Source: Caprella mutica (lineage: Eukaryota > Arthropoda > Malacostraca > Amphipoda > Caprellidae). From it: 64,000 nt of DNA. The notes below the pieces were generated by a model that did no database searches, was not told the origin of the DNA, and saw nothing but the letters and a program-made list of their open reading frames with translations. Shown one piece after another: positions 50,101-61,336 of the stretch. The translations under genes and the position numbers were made by a program. The stretch is from NCBI GenBank assembly GCA_947561585.1, contig CANNZV010000935.1:1-64000 (forward strand), in the 5' to 3' direction. Numbering within the stretch: position 1 is the stretch's first letter; each line of letters starts with the position of its first letter.

Positions 50101-51207
50101 TGTAAATCCCATTTTCCAAAAAAGTACTAATTACCAAGGTATCCTTCATTAAATATCTTCTTACCATAATTCCTGATAGTTGTTTTTGTACCAGTTGATT
50201 TAACTCCATTGGCTAGTTTTTCTTTCCTAGCCGCTTCTTTTAATTTCTGGGAATCCATTAAGCGAATGATTAACTAATTTATAAGATTTAGCTATAATAA
50301 TAAATGAGAAGATTAGTTAATAATCAATGAAAAAATTAGCTAATAATCAATGAGAAGAAGATTAGCGCGAATACCAGATTTATAATCTAGAAATGGACCA
50401 ACAAATTAAATATCAGTAGCTAGTTGTTACATTTCCCTGAATGAATGAAAGATAAATACTTTTAACAACCTGAATTAGTTTTAAGACATTATAATTTTGA
50501 GCAAGTTACAAACTATCAGACGGTTACACATAAGAAAATCAGTCATAATACCTTTTCTTGTACGACTGATAATGTAGTTTGATCACTCTGAACTGAGAAT
50601 TAGCCCTATTAATTTTACCTTCTCCACTTCCAATTCACAGACTTTGATATGATCAGTTAGTATTTGCTTGCAGTGGTCTCTCTTAGCAGAATCTCTCAGA
50701 GTTTTGAATTCTGCAATATCTTCTTGGAGCTGAAAATAAAAGTAAAATAGATGAAGATGAAGAATATGAAATTAATAGAATTACTAAACTCTGCTAATTT
50801 ACATTGATTACTTTCTTGCTTGTATATGCTTGCTTATAAGAAATAAATTTAGATTTAATTAATTAATTCAGGGGTTTAACGTTTGCTTCAGAAACTGAGG
50901 GTCATATTGCTGATGTCAATAGGAAATTAAATACAAGGAACTGGAAGAAGCAGTCAGAAAGGATAGTGGCTCCATGAAGAGTCACTTACCACAGCCGGTG
51001 ACAATGCTCATGGATGAAGAAAAGATACTCTTCATCTTTTCTTTGCTGTTTCAATCAATCTTACTTAGTTCAAGTTTACAAACAGGTAGCAATTGAGGTA
51101 AATTTCTATTTACTGATATGTTTGGTTTAATAAAGTAGCTAATAGCTATACATAAATAAATTAGCAACACTCACCTGCTTTACAGTGAACAAACTGACAC
51201 TACTCAT
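47038..51207 (-). CDS. CACYBP: Calcyclin-binding protein / Siah-interacting protein, 6 exons (239 aa)
   Basis: CACYBP/SIP is a cytosolic and nuclear adaptor linking Siah1 to the Skp1 ubiquitin ligase; vertebrate protein also binds S100A6 and Hsp90. Exons, joined by GT-AG sites and phase: 51207-51175, 50729-50619, 50246-50165, 49878-49672, 48216-48029, 47136-47038; 720 bases with stop, no internal stops. Order: N-terminal helical dimerisation region (LQEDIAEFKTLRDSAKRDHC), basic linker, CS domain (AFDQSDKFMKLYITVTGL to IVPEKSYTKV, about residues 76-145), then the SGS-like tail with GMMGLMKQMYEDGDDGMKQ. Length is close to the roughly 230 residues of vertebrate forms. The last 15 residues are Gly-rich and lineage-specific. 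A family C MITE sits in the last intron. Confidence 0.94.
47180..47443. mobile_element. Family C MITE, copy 2 (CACYBP intron 5)
   Basis: 264 bp. Ends GGGCCGTACACACGTAGCG and CGCTACGTGTGTACGGCCC; arms TCTTTCCACCAGACTTTTTG and CAAAAAGTCTGGTGGAAAGA; centre TACCTGCAGGTATCATGGAT. It lies only about 40 bp from the exon 6 acceptor. A 79-codon plus frame across it is a shadow. Confidence 0.93.
48029..48216 (-). CDS. CACYBP: CACYBP exon 5 (SGS-like region)
   Basis: Acceptor CCATTTCAG, donor AACAG|GTAAGC. It encodes MVVVFMLKGKMGEKWLAVTA, then PSAGMMGLMKQMYEDGDDGM and KQ. The DPS-G-M--MKQ-YEDGDD-MK block is the diagnostic CACYBP tail. Confidence 0.95.
48217..49671. other. CACYBP intron 4
   Basis: About 1.45 kb, AT-rich. 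Near 48808-48835 a stretch (GACTTACCATCTTTGACTTG) resembles the real exon 4 donor end at 49665-49683, a possible decayed duplicate exon edge. Confidence 0.5.
49672..49878 (-). CDS. CACYBP: CACYBP exon 4 (CS domain)
   Basis: Acceptor CTTTCTCACAG, donor AAGATG|GTGAGT. It encodes FDQSDKFMKLYITVTGLKSS, CSFTENSLDLYAEDDKKVIN and LYINNLARNIVPEKSYTKVK. DQSDKF-K-YIT-TG and FTE-S-DL are hallmark CACYBP residues. Confidence 0.95.
50165..50246 (-). CDS. CACYBP: CACYBP exon 3 (basic linker)
   Basis: Acceptor GGATTCCCAG, donor AATTATG|GTAAGA. It encodes KLKEAARKEKLANGVKSTGT then KTTIRNY, leading into the NY-DQSDKF junction that opens the CS domain. Confidence 0.88.
50500..50612. mobile_element. Degraded family A MITE (CACYBP intron 2)
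   Basis: GAGCAAGTTACAAACTATCA, GACGGTTACACATAAG and the faint right end GAACTGAGAATTAGCCCT. An old relic. Confidence 0.55.
50619..50729 (-). CDS. CACYBP: CACYBP exon 2 (N-terminal helices)
   Basis: Acceptor TTATTTTCAG, donor GAGAAG|GTAAAA. It encodes LQEDIAEFKTLRDSAKRDHC then KQILTDHIKVCELEVEK. Matches the LQ-DLEEVK-L start of vertebrate CACYBP, the dimerising helical hairpin. Confidence 0.92.
50873..51045 (+). repeat. Family N dispersed repeat, copy 2
   Basis: GTTTAACGTTTGCTTCAGAA, GAACTGGAAGAAGCAGTCAG, then GCCGGTGACAATGCTCATGG. The last block also occurs near 45010 and, faintly, near 8795, so the family extends past copy 1. Confidence 0.7.
51175..51207 (-). CDS. CACYBP: CACYBP exon 1 (start)
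   Basis: ATG at 51207-51205 in context GTAACAATGA; encodes MSSVSLFTVKQ, donor AAGCAG|GTGAGT. It is the only Met that keeps phase into exon 2 with a good donor. The 5' UTR is not delimited. Confidence 0.8.
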
Positions 51208-51261
51208 TGTTACAGTATTAATTTATTAAAGTAAATTGAGAACAAATTCAATTATAGAAAT

Positions 51262-51530
51262 TCAAAGAATTTCTGAAAAGTTTGAAAGTATTGTAATTAT
51301 AAGAGACGAGTCTAATTCAAAGTAAAATAAATAGTATGGCCCATGAACTCTCCATTTGTCTCTCCAGCTCTCTCCAAAAATAACCAAATTTCTCTCCAAA
51401 ATGATCAAATTATCATAAATTCTCTCCAATCCAAAATAACTTTGCAACATAGGAGTAAATTAGATATTTCTCTCCATTTGCAATTGAAGGGCTAAAAGTA
51501 TCTGTCACAAACATGCTTTATTACCTGGAA
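51262..51530 (-). repeat. Family O dispersed repeat, copy 1
   Basis: CATTTGTCTCTCCAGCTCTC, AATTTCTCTCCAAAATGATC, CATTTGCAATTGAAGGGCTA, ATGCTTTATTACCTGG. The same blocks occur inverted at 53755-54000 and 63540-63680, and in this orientation at 63000-63145 and partly at 61155-61235. Confidence 0.8.
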
Positions 51531-51986
51531 GTCTATGGATCGCTTTAATCTATTAGTTATGGAAGTCTATTAGTTAAATATCAAAAATAAGATATATCTA
51601 AATTTAATGGAATACGTTTATATCATTCCATAAATGTCTTGTTTGTCACTGTAACAGAACGAAACAGAGGATGGTACAAAATATGGATGGTAAAGAATTA
51701 TTTGCATCATTTTTAATGATCTTGGGAGGCTATTTACAAAAGAATACTTGCTTTAACATTTAACGCTAATGAGTTTGTCTATCAGAAAGAAAAGCAAGGT
51801 TTGAGTATGAATTAAAAAACATAAACCTATGTTACTGAATTTTTTTTTAATTGTTATTATATTAAATATATATAAATCATTATATATTTACTAAACTATC
51901 GTTAACCAAATTTCAAGTAAAAATATTGAACATATAAGGAGAAATAAATACATAGGTATTTAAGACATTGGCAACTGAGAGAGCAG

Positions 51987-52022
51987 AGCTGTGATTGGGT
52001 GGAGTGTGACCCAATCACAGCT
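51987..52022. promoter_or_regulatory. Perfect inverted pair of CCAAT boxes
   Basis: AGCTGTGATTGGGT (51987-52000) and its exact reverse complement ACCCAATCACAGCT (52009-52022), 8 bp apart. ATTGG/CCAAT is the NF-Y core. It lies about 800 bp upstream of the CACYBP start codon; a promoter role is possible but unproven. Confidence 0.5.
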
Positions 52023-52559
52023 TGTGCATGTGTCTGCACTCCATGAAAACGTGGACAAATTTGTGCTTATTGGCTAACCAAACTGTAATTCTACATTGCC
52101 ATACGTCCCCACAGTACAACTAATTCCTTGATATACGTGATTTACACCGATATGTAAATATTCTTCAACTTTTAAAAATTTAAATACAAAAATATATTTG
52201 GTATTTATGTAGAAACAAAGTCAAGAAAGGCTGGTATATTCAAAGGAATGACATGAAAGATATAAAGTAATTTGAAAAGGAAGTGTCTAGAAAACAAATA
52301 TCAAACTCATTAGGTTTTAATGATCTGGGAAGCTAGTTATTACAAAAGACTACTTGCATTAGTTTTAAATGATCTTGATGAAGTCATAAAGATATGATTA
52401 ATTATTTATAATCTGCATTCTTTAAGTTAATCATACACTAGTTGACAGTACAAGTAAGATATAAAAAAAGATGAACTTATTATTCATCAGGAAATTATTT
52501 ACAAATTAAACGAAGGCCGAAAATACATCATATATTCATATGTTGATAAATTTCAAATT

Positions 52560-54130
52560 GGAAACTCAGTCTTTTACTGTCTGACATCTGTAGAATATGG
52601 GACATTTTTAACATTTTCTATGCCAACAATTTTTAATTTCTTTAGTCAGCAGAATAAGAGAGATATTTGGGATATTCTCTCTGAACAATTTTGAATTAAT
52701 TCCTATATATACATTAAATTTGCTACGAACAGAATAAAAAATTTCTATGAACACTATACCAGTTTCTGCAGAGTCCCATGTTTCAGAGACTGAAAAATTT
52801 CAAGCCAATTTGCAAGCCAATTTACAAGTCAAAATTTCACAAAAAATCTGAGCCAAACCAATTTGGCTTATTTTTTTAATATTTCAAGCCGAAATTAACC
52901 TGGGAACATAAGAATTAATTCAAAATTTTAAACCAATTAGACATAGCTATCTGAATTATGACCCTCTGTAACTGTACCTAACATAGCTGTGCCGTTGCAG
53001 ACTGGCAGTAATTTAGGTATATGCATTTTACTTAGAAGTTAAGAACAGAGGCCAAAATAGACGCTTATTGGTGAACAATTTACCAGTTCCTCTTCCTGCA
53101 GACTGGGTTTTGTTTTACTTCAGTCTGCAGAGACTTTAATTTGAGAGAGCTACTCTAGTACCTACTCTCTGACTCTCAGCAGCAGATTCAGAATCTTCCA
53201 CAGCTAAATTTAGTAAATTAATGGTAACATCGGAATAAATTCAAAATCTCCCGCAGCTAAATTAATGGTAACATAGGAATTAGTTCATGATCTCCTGCAG
53301 ACTCGCAGAGATCTCCACTTTCTAAAATTCCATCAAAAACTCCAGCAGAGAGTCTTGGGAAAAATGTTCCATATTCTGCAGTGTGGAATGTGGATCTCCC
53401 AGTCTCGCAGAGATCTCCACTTTCTAAAATTCAGTCAAAACTCCCACAGAGTCTATGAGAGTCTTGGAAAAATGTTCCATATTCTGCAGACTGGGTTTTG
53501 CACTTTTACTCCAGTCTGCAGAACATCCAGTCTGCAGAATATGCGAGATATTTGGGATATTCTCTCCGAACAATTTTGAATTAATTCCTATATTTGCATT
53601 AATTTTGCTACGAACACTTTTGAATTAATCCCTATATTTACATTAATTTTGCTACAAACAGAATAAGAGATATCTACGAACACTTTACCAGTTTCTGCAG
53701 ACTGGCAGAACATGGGACATTTTTAACATTTTCTGTGCGAACAATCCTAAATTTCCTCCTATATTTACTTGTAATTTACCAAGTAATAAAGCATGTCCAA
53801 ACTCGCCATTTTAATGGCGAGTTTGTGACAGTTATTTTGAGCCCTTCAATTGCAAATGGCGAGTTTTATCTATTTTTCTCCTATGCTACAATGTTATTTT
53901 GGAGAGAATTTATGAAAATTTGATCATTTTGGAGAGAATTTGTTGAATTTTGGAGAGAGCTGGAGAGACAAATGGCGAGTTTATGAGACATACTATTTTA
54001 CTTGGGTAATTTACTGAGAACAGAAGCCAAAATAGAGGATTTCTTGGAGAACACTTTACCAGTTCCTGCAGTCTGGCTTTTACTGAGAGCAAATGTCAAA
54101 TTAGAGGATTTCTGTATTAACACAAAGCCA
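52560..54130. repeat. Cluster of diverged dispersed repeats
   Basis: Blocks recur two or more times: TTTGGGATATTCTCTCTGAA, TTGAATTAATTCCTATATTT, CAGTTTCTGCAGACTGG, GAGATCTCCACTTTCTAAAA, AATGTTCCATATTCTGCAG. The right part (53755-54000) is an inverted family O copy with AACTCGCCATTTTAATGGCG as a hairpin. Related blocks recur at 63180-63330. Confidence 0.75.
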
Positions 54131-54584
54131 GCTTCTCCAGTTTGGTGATGTTAGACCAAAAAAAGAATCTTAACTTTTGAAAATGCTGAGCAAATTTGCA
54201 GAGGTCCAAATTTTTGAAAATCTAAAATCATGGAAGACCAAATAATGCTTTGTTAAAATTTGTCATTTGAGAAGTCCCAATGAATTGTAATCTCACTTAG
54301 TTAGCCTCTTAGGTACCTACTACCTAATAAATCGTATCCGAAATCGCCCATAACTGATAAGTAGAGCCACGCAAGTAAATTGTTGCCCTTCCATTTTTAA
54401 TTGAGGCCGCTGGCCTTCTCAAGAGAGTCTAAAATATTCTGAACCGAAATTACATTAAAATCATGCATAGCTATCAAAAGAAGCGCAGTGCATGCTATTA
54501 TTTATCAATAAGCTATGATGCTTAAGTATGTTGTTAGAGCTAGAGGCCGCAGAGTTAGTTTCAAGTGTGCCGCAATTTACCTGC

Positions 54585-55418
54585 TTAAGGGGATGGTTTC
54601 CGGTATTTAGGATGTACCAATAATACTTGTCCGATTGAGCTGAGATTTTAACATAAGGTGTAAAGTGAAAAGAAATCATATGCTCTCTTATGAGATTTTT
54701 TCATTTTGGGGCCCCCCTCCCCCGTGGGGGTCGAAAAACCTTCTTTTTCGACCCCCCCCGGGAAACTATAGAACGGCTTGGGGGTTGGTGCTACAGAAAA
54801 ATTTATTGAAGCTAATATGTTCTCTACTACTATCCTAAGGTCGTGGTGCAGCTTTTTTTTTGAATTTCTATCTGAAATTTTTTTTATTTGAATTTTAAAA
54901 AAAATTGTCATATTTGTTTTTTTTTTTTTTTTGTTTTTCAAAAAAAATTAAGTTTATAGAAAAAGGGCTTCACCACGACCTTAGGAATTTCGGTCTGAAC
55001 ATATTAGCTCTTATACATTTTTCTGTAGCACCAACCCCCAAAAAGTTCTATACTTTTGAACGTGGAGAATTTGAGAAAAAATGGTACTGAGATAATGGAG
55101 GAAGAAAAATATTTTTCAATAAATTTTTTAAATTTAAAAAAAAACTATATGCTTTTCGTCCCAGCCAAGAAGACTGGGACTCTTCAGTTATAACTGAAGA
55201 GCAAAACGAGCGCGCACAGAGATTGTTAGTGGGTGAAACCCACTCTCTATAAGAGAATAACTCCCTAACCCCCAAACTGAGAAGCGCGTTTGACACACGT
55301 ACAAACGTACTAGGTGAATGGAATTTTTTATGAGTTTTCTTTGGTAGATTTGCAGGGTAACTAAATTAAAAAAAAAAAAACCGAAAAAAATGGAAAATAC
55401 CGGAAACCATTCCCTTAA
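54585..55418. mobile_element. ~830-bp TTAA-flanked TIR element
   Basis: TTAA at both ends (54585-54588, 55415-55418) next to inverted GGGGATGGTTTCCGGTATTT and AAATACCGGAAACCATTCCC. Inner inverted blocks GGGGTTGGTGCTACAGAAAA / TTCTGTAGCACCAACCCCC and CCTAAGGTCGTGGTG / CACCACGACCTTAGG. A TTAA target duplication suggests piggyBac-type mobilisation, though the GGG end differs from the usual CCC. Small ORFs inside are not transposase-like. Confidence 0.8.
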
Positions 55419-55419
55419 C

Positions 55420-56640
55420 CCTACTCGCGAGGTACCTACTACCTACTTGTGTAGTTAGTCTAATTTTTAATCAGTTAATGTTTACATCCATCTTAAAACA
55501 GCGCCAAAAACTGAATCGAACTAACGAACTTCATTTGTTCGTATACCTACCTAGGCAGCTAGGCACTTTATTAATACAAGCAAATTTTTTTCCAAAAAAA
55601 CTGTAGCGACACTAGGTAGTTATTAGTTAAACTTAATAAAGATATTTCACAGCACATTTTTGATACGCATTATTAAACAATAGTACGTACATATATAATA
55701 TGAGCAAAACTATCACAATTATCTATTTAGGTAACAACCTTATTTTTTTAGGCTGCGGGAACCCTAGAAACGATGGGAAGCTATACATTTACCTCTCCGC
55801 CCTTCAGAAAGCCTAGAAAATTCTACATGATATTTATTTAGGTACCGTCCCGTTCCGTCCGCTTACTGTGGTCCGCTAATTCCTATTCCAACCTCAGTCC
55901 AATTTCATTTTGAATGGTACATGTTCTGTTGAAGGGTTCCACATCTTCAATCATATAATAAAAAATATAAATATAGGTACTTACTATTTTTTAACTTTTA
56001 TTTAAAGGACCTCTCTAGGCTCCGGGAAAAAAATGAGTTTATAACATAATATTGTATAGAACTAAGGTTTACGATCATTATTCTGCAAACTGCATACGAT
56101 TCAGTTCAGTATATATTTTATAATTTGTTTTTAAAGTTTTTTGATACTCTGTGACCAACAACTGAGCGAATCACTAATCTGATGCTCAAGAAGAAGATTT
56201 GTTTGTTTTGATTACAAATTTGAATTTTATAAACAAACCATGTGTTTTCAGCCTTTATTTTAGATATTAATTGTTTCCTAAAGTATATAAACGTTTCTAT
56301 TATAAGTTTATTCAATTTTATACCTTTACACGAATATTAAATGGATTTATTATAGCTAATACCTAGTTGACAATCAAATCAAATGGTGTACATTCTTTTT
56401 CTTCAGACTGAAAAATTCTTAAATTAGTAAGTCGGAAGCAAAATAGGTTTTCTAGAGTTTTGATTATGAAAATCTTTAAAAGCATATAAAATTAAAAATA
56501 TGCCACCAAATTCAATGCGGTTTGCAGCAAAATGATAAGAAACATTAGCCTCGTTGATTAAGGCAATAAAAATATTTGCTTGAAGGGGACCTTCAAATTG
56601 GTTTCCACAATACCAGCAACACACACAAAAGTTGGTTACT
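55420..56640. other. Spacer
   Basis: Rich in TAGGTA / TACCTA words. GGGTTCCACATCTTCAATCATATAATAAA near 55935 is a family A arm relic. No gene recognised. Confidence 0.5.
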
Positions 56641-56644
56641 AATA

Positions 56645-58840
56645 CCAAGGCTAATTTGAGTACCATTAGTCAACAAAGGTCAATGTTTCGCTTAATCAGT
56701 TATTGATACGTTAATTTGATTACCAAAGTCAACATAGGTCACTATTTCGCTTAATCAGTTATTTATACGATAATTTGCTTATCATTAGTCAACATAGGTC
56801 ACTAATTCGCTTAATCAGTTATTGATACGTTAATTTTCTTATCATTAGTCAACATAGGTCACTAATTCGCTTAATCAGTTATTGATACGTTAATTTGCTT
56901 ACCATTAGTCAACATAGGTCACTCTTTCGCTTAATCAGTTATTGATACGTTAATTTGCTTACCATTAGTCAACATAAGTCACTGTTTCGCTTAATCAGTT
57001 ACTGATACGTTAATTTGCTTACCATTAGTCAACATAGGTCACTGTTTCGCTAAATCAGTTACTGATACGTTAATTTGCTTACCATTAGTCAACATAGGTC
57101 ACTGTTTCGCTTAATCAGTTACTGATACGTTAATTTGCTTACCATTAGTCAACATAGGTCACTGTTTCGCTTATTCAGTTACTGATACGTTAATTTGCTT
57201 ACCATTAGTCAACATAGGTCACTGTTTCGCTAAATCAGTTACTGATACGTTAATTTGCTTACCATTAGTCAACATAGGTCACTGTTTCGCTTATTCAGTT
57301 ACTGATACGTTAATTTGCTTACCATTAGTCAACATAGGTCACTGTTTCGCTAAATCAGTTACTGATACGTTAATTTGCTTACCATTAGTCAACATAGGTC
57401 ACTGTTTCGCTTAATCAGTTACTGATACGTTAATTTGCTTACCATTAGTCAACATAGGTCACTGTTTCGCTTAATCAGTTATTGATACGTTAATTTGCTT
57501 ACCATTAGTCAACATAGGTCACTCTTTCGCTAAATCAGTTATTAATACGTTAATTTGCTTACCATTAGTCAACATAGGTCACTGTTTCGCTAAATCAGTT
57601 ACTGATACGTTAATTTGCTTACCATTAGTCAACATAGGTCACTGTTTCACTTATTCAGTTACTGATACGTTAATTTGCTTACCATTAGTCAACATAGGTC
57701 ACTGTTTCGCTAAATCAGTTACTGATACGTTAATTTGCTTACCATTAGTCAACATAGGTCACTGTTTCGCTTAATCAGTTACTGATACGTTAATTTGCTT
57801 ACCATTAGTCAACATAGGTCACTGTTTCGCTTAATCAGTTACTGATACGTTAATTTGCTTACCATTAGTCAACATAAGTCACTGTTTCGCTTAATCAGTT
57901 ACTGATACGTTAATTTGCTTACCATTAGTCAACATAGGTCACTGTTTCGCTAAATCAGTTACTGATACGTTAATTTGCTTACCATTAGTCAACATAGGTC
58001 ACTGTTTCGCTTAATCAGTTACTGATACGTTAATTTGCTTACCATTAGTCAACATAAGTCACTGTTTCGCTTAATCAGTAACTGATACGTTAATTTGCTT
58101 ACCATTAGTCAACATAGGTCACTGTTTCGCTAAATCAGTTACTGATACGTTAATTTGCTTACCATTAGTCAACATAGGTCACTCTTCGCTTAATCAGTTA
58201 TTGATATGTTAATTTGCTTACCATTAGTCAACATAGGTCACTGTTTCGCTTAATCAGTTATTGATACGTTAATTTTCTTACCATTAGTCAACATAGGTCA
58301 CTCTTTCGCTAAATCAGTTATTAATACGTTAATTTGCTTACCATTAGTCAACATAGGTCACTGTTTCGCTAAATCAGTTACTGATACGTTAATTTGCTTA
58401 CCATTAGTCAACATAGGTCACTGTTTCGCTTATTCAGTTACTGATACGTTAATTTGCTTACCATTAGTCAGCATAGGTCACTGTTTCGCTAAATCAGTTA
58501 CTGATACGTTAATTTGCTTACCATTAGTCAACATAGGTCACTGTTTCGCTTAATCAGTTATTGATACGTTAATTTGCTTACCATTAGTCAACATAGGTCA
58601 CTGTTTCGCTTAATCAGTTACTGATACGTTAATTTGCTTACCATTAGTCAACATAAGTCACTGTTTCGCTTAATCAGTTATTGATACGTTAATTTGCTTA
58701 CCATTAGTCAGCATAGGTCACTCTTCGCTTAATCAGTTTTTGATACGTTAATTTGCTTACCATTAGTCAACATAGGTCACTGTTTCCTTAAATTAGTTAC
58801 TACCTAATAGGCTACTTTTTTACGATTTTACTACATAGGT
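56645..58840. repeat. 60-bp satellite, about 36 copies
   Basis: Unit contains GATACGTTAATTTGCTTACC, ATTAGTCAACATAGGTCACT and GTTTCGCTTAATCAGTTACT. Period is exactly 60 bp except for single-base losses near 58187 and 58720. Variants (TTAATCAG, TAAATCAG, TTATTCAG; GTTTC, CTTTC) recur in order, indicating block duplication. The copies toward both edges are the most diverged. Confidence 0.98.
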
Positions 58841-58849
58841 CACTGTTAG

Positions 58850-59519
58850 ACTAAATCAGTTAGTTACTAATATGCGAAACTATTTAACATTAGTCTATAT
58901 ACATTAAACATGCTCACATTCCACTGTTACTAAATAGGTATAGTCATTTTGATGTGAGGTGAATTATAGGTTTTTGTGCTGATGAATTGTAACGCTTGTT
59001 CATTACAATCATTAGCTTCTGGTAGTTTTAAACGGTTGATGAAATTTAATGTACATCATTTTATCTAAGATTCTTTTGCTTATTACTAATTCCAATTTAA
59101 ACTTATTGACGATATTTTCACTGAATATTATCGGTATTAGTACAGTTCAAACATTTAAACTGCAACTTCATATAGTTATTAATGAGCATATATGAAGTTT
59201 AAATTTCATATAACTGCAAAAATAGAGAAGTTAGGGGCCAATATGTACCTATCAAATAAATATAAATATTATTATATTTATGTTATATACAGTATATACT
59301 GCGATACTATATATAATAATATCGCAGTCAAATGAATATAAACCAATGGATAAATGAGCATACCTCTTATTGAAATGTCAATTACCTTTTTAAACTAATT
59401 GCATGTGTCTATATTAATTGGTACATGTAATCTTTCTAATAGCTTTTTTATCATTAAATTGTGCTCATAGTGTCAAATGTTCATATACACTAAATAGGCA
59501 CTTAGTTCTTAATTAATAT
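58850..59519. other. AT-rich spacer with small hairpins
   Basis: ACTTCATATAG...ATATGAAGT near 59163-59200 and TACTGCGATACTATAT...ATATCGCAGT near 59298-59330 are hairpin-capable. No gene. Confidence 0.5.
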
Positions 59520-59866
59520 TGAGAGACTGTAGACAGGGTGAAAGACTGTAGACATGGTGAAAGATTATAGACATGGTGAAAGACTGTAGACATGGTGAAA
59601 GACTGTAGACATGGTGAAAGACTGTAGACATGGTGAAAGATTGTAGACATGGTGAAAGACTGTAGACATGGTGAAATACTGTAGCCATGGTGAGAGACTG
59701 TAGACAGGGTGAAAGACTGTAGACATGGTGAAAGACTAGACATGGTGAAAGACTGTAGACAGGGTGAAAGACTGCAGACAGGGTGAAAGACTGTAGACAG
59801 GGTTAAAGACTGTAGACAGGGTTAAAGACTGTAGACATGGTGAAAGATGTACTGTAGACATGGTTA
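59520..59866. repeat. 19-bp minisatellite, about 18 copies
   Basis: Unit AGACTGTAGACATGGTGAA with CAGGGTGAA and CAGGGTTAA variants clustering toward the right. Minus frames (SPCLQSFTMSTVFHH type) are artefacts. Confidence 0.95.
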
Positions 59867-59869
59867 ACT

Positions 59870-59988
59870 TATATTTCAATTGGTATATCCATGATATCAG
59901 TTGAATTATAAATATATTCATATTCATTATACAGTTTTTCTAACGTGTACGAAAACGTGAAACTGTCCGATAACTTGAAACTTACCCT
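59870..59988. mobile_element. Family A MITE, centre and right arm
   Basis: ATTGGTATATCCATGATATC centre and right arm CGTGAAACTGTCCGATAACT then TTACCC. The left arm has been replaced by the 19-bp array. Confidence 0.7.
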
Positions 59989-60399
59989 ATTTTTAACCAA
60001 ATTTGAAAAAGTTTTTTGCTCATAAGTTGATAATTATTGCAATTTCAATTTTTATAGCGAAGATAAAAAGAATATAGTAAATGTAAAAGAAAATACACTA
60101 CAAGTAGTTTGATCATTATTGATAATACATATTATATTGTAACCACAGTTCAGAAGAATATACATATTAAAGATAAAGTCAAACATACCTATTAAACAAA
60201 TATACATTGTAGTGACAATTCAGTGTCTAGTGTACGTGTCGTCATCAAAACACTACAATTAAAATATATGTAAGAGGAATATCAGTCTCAAAAGTTAATA
60301 GATCTTTCATAGTTTTCATATACTGACAATAAATAATCAGATTGTATGGCTTTAATCATTTATGATTACTTTAAAATCGAATTTACAGTGTTGCCGTGA

Positions 60400-60583
60400 T
60401 GACGTCACATATATCGATTGTCAATACACAGCTCAATATTTGTAGGTATCGTGATTCTGACGGCGAATCAATGATGCGCATGCGCATGGCCGTTCCCGCC
60501 AGTGTTAATCATCTTTTCCTGGAGAGAGGACGTGCGCTTATCAAGTTCGCTGTTTGTTATTTATATAGTAGATATCAAGTCAG
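60400..60583 (+). promoter_or_regulatory. Candidate promoter and first exon: CRE plus NRF1 site
   Basis: TGACGTCA (60400-60407, full CRE) and TGCGCATGCGCA (60475-60486, perfect NRF1-type palindrome) lie 68 bp apart in a locally GC-richer patch. Downstream, GTCAG|GTGAGA at 60579-60589 is a strong 5' splice site. Together this suggests a plus-strand TSS with a short, probably non-coding, first exon. AATATGGCGGCTG (60728) is a further YY1-like motif. No downstream exon was recognised, so the gene identity is unknown. Confidence 0.45.
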
Positions 60584-60589
60584 GTGAGA

Positions 60590-61336
60590 ATTCCTCAAAT
60601 AACGTATATTTAAGTAGGTTCAATTAATTTTTTTACATTCCTTAATGTTTAGTGTAAGCTATGTTTCACGAGTAGGTAACTACCTAATATTTTCCTTCTC
60701 CCTTGGTAAACCGTTGAACAAATTTCAATATGGCGGCTGTTCCTGTGTCCATGCTTGAATATTAGTACTTATTCTTAGGTTGTTCTATATTTAACCTGTG
60801 TAGATATAAAAATCTATTAGGTAGCTTATTTATACTCTAAAGTCTGATAATTATATATTGGTCAGTATGCTGAATTTGCCACTCTTTCTTGCGAATGAAT
60901 GATTAGGTTTTTATTTAATCAATTAATTTCCTATTCAAGCCCAACAGTCAACTTAAGAACCTACTCTAAATATCCAACCACAGAAACATTTGGGCTAATT
61001 AAAATCATATCTTCTACACACTTGTAAGCTAGGGATTATAATTTATGTGCACCTGGTAGAACGAATAGGCCCGGCATACCTACCATGTTTCAAAGTGTGG
61101 TAAGAAAGTCGTCAGTTTAGCGAGAAAATGGATCCAGGTCGCCACCTTTAAGCCTAGTAAAAAAGAATGACTCATAAACTTTCCATTTGTATGTCCATAA
61201 GAAACCAAATTTCTCTTCAAAATTCTTGTTTCAGAGAATGTTCATTGAGTCGCCAACCAGATTGCATTAGTTGTTGTCTAAGAGCCGCCATTTCACCAAC
61301 AGGTTATTTGAAGAGCCAAGGGGATATCATATCTGA
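60590..61336. other. Spacer, possible first intron
   Basis: No exon recognised. TTCTTGTTTCAG|AGAATG near 61226-61240 looks like a 3' splice site, but the following frame runs into the 21-bp array. A family O fragment is at 61155-61235. Confidence 0.4.

Noticed and set aside
54905..55296. Short ORFs inside the TTAA-flanked element as a transposase
   Set aside because: Fewer than 100 codons, poly-Phe/Lys tracts from homopolymers, no DDE-type motif.
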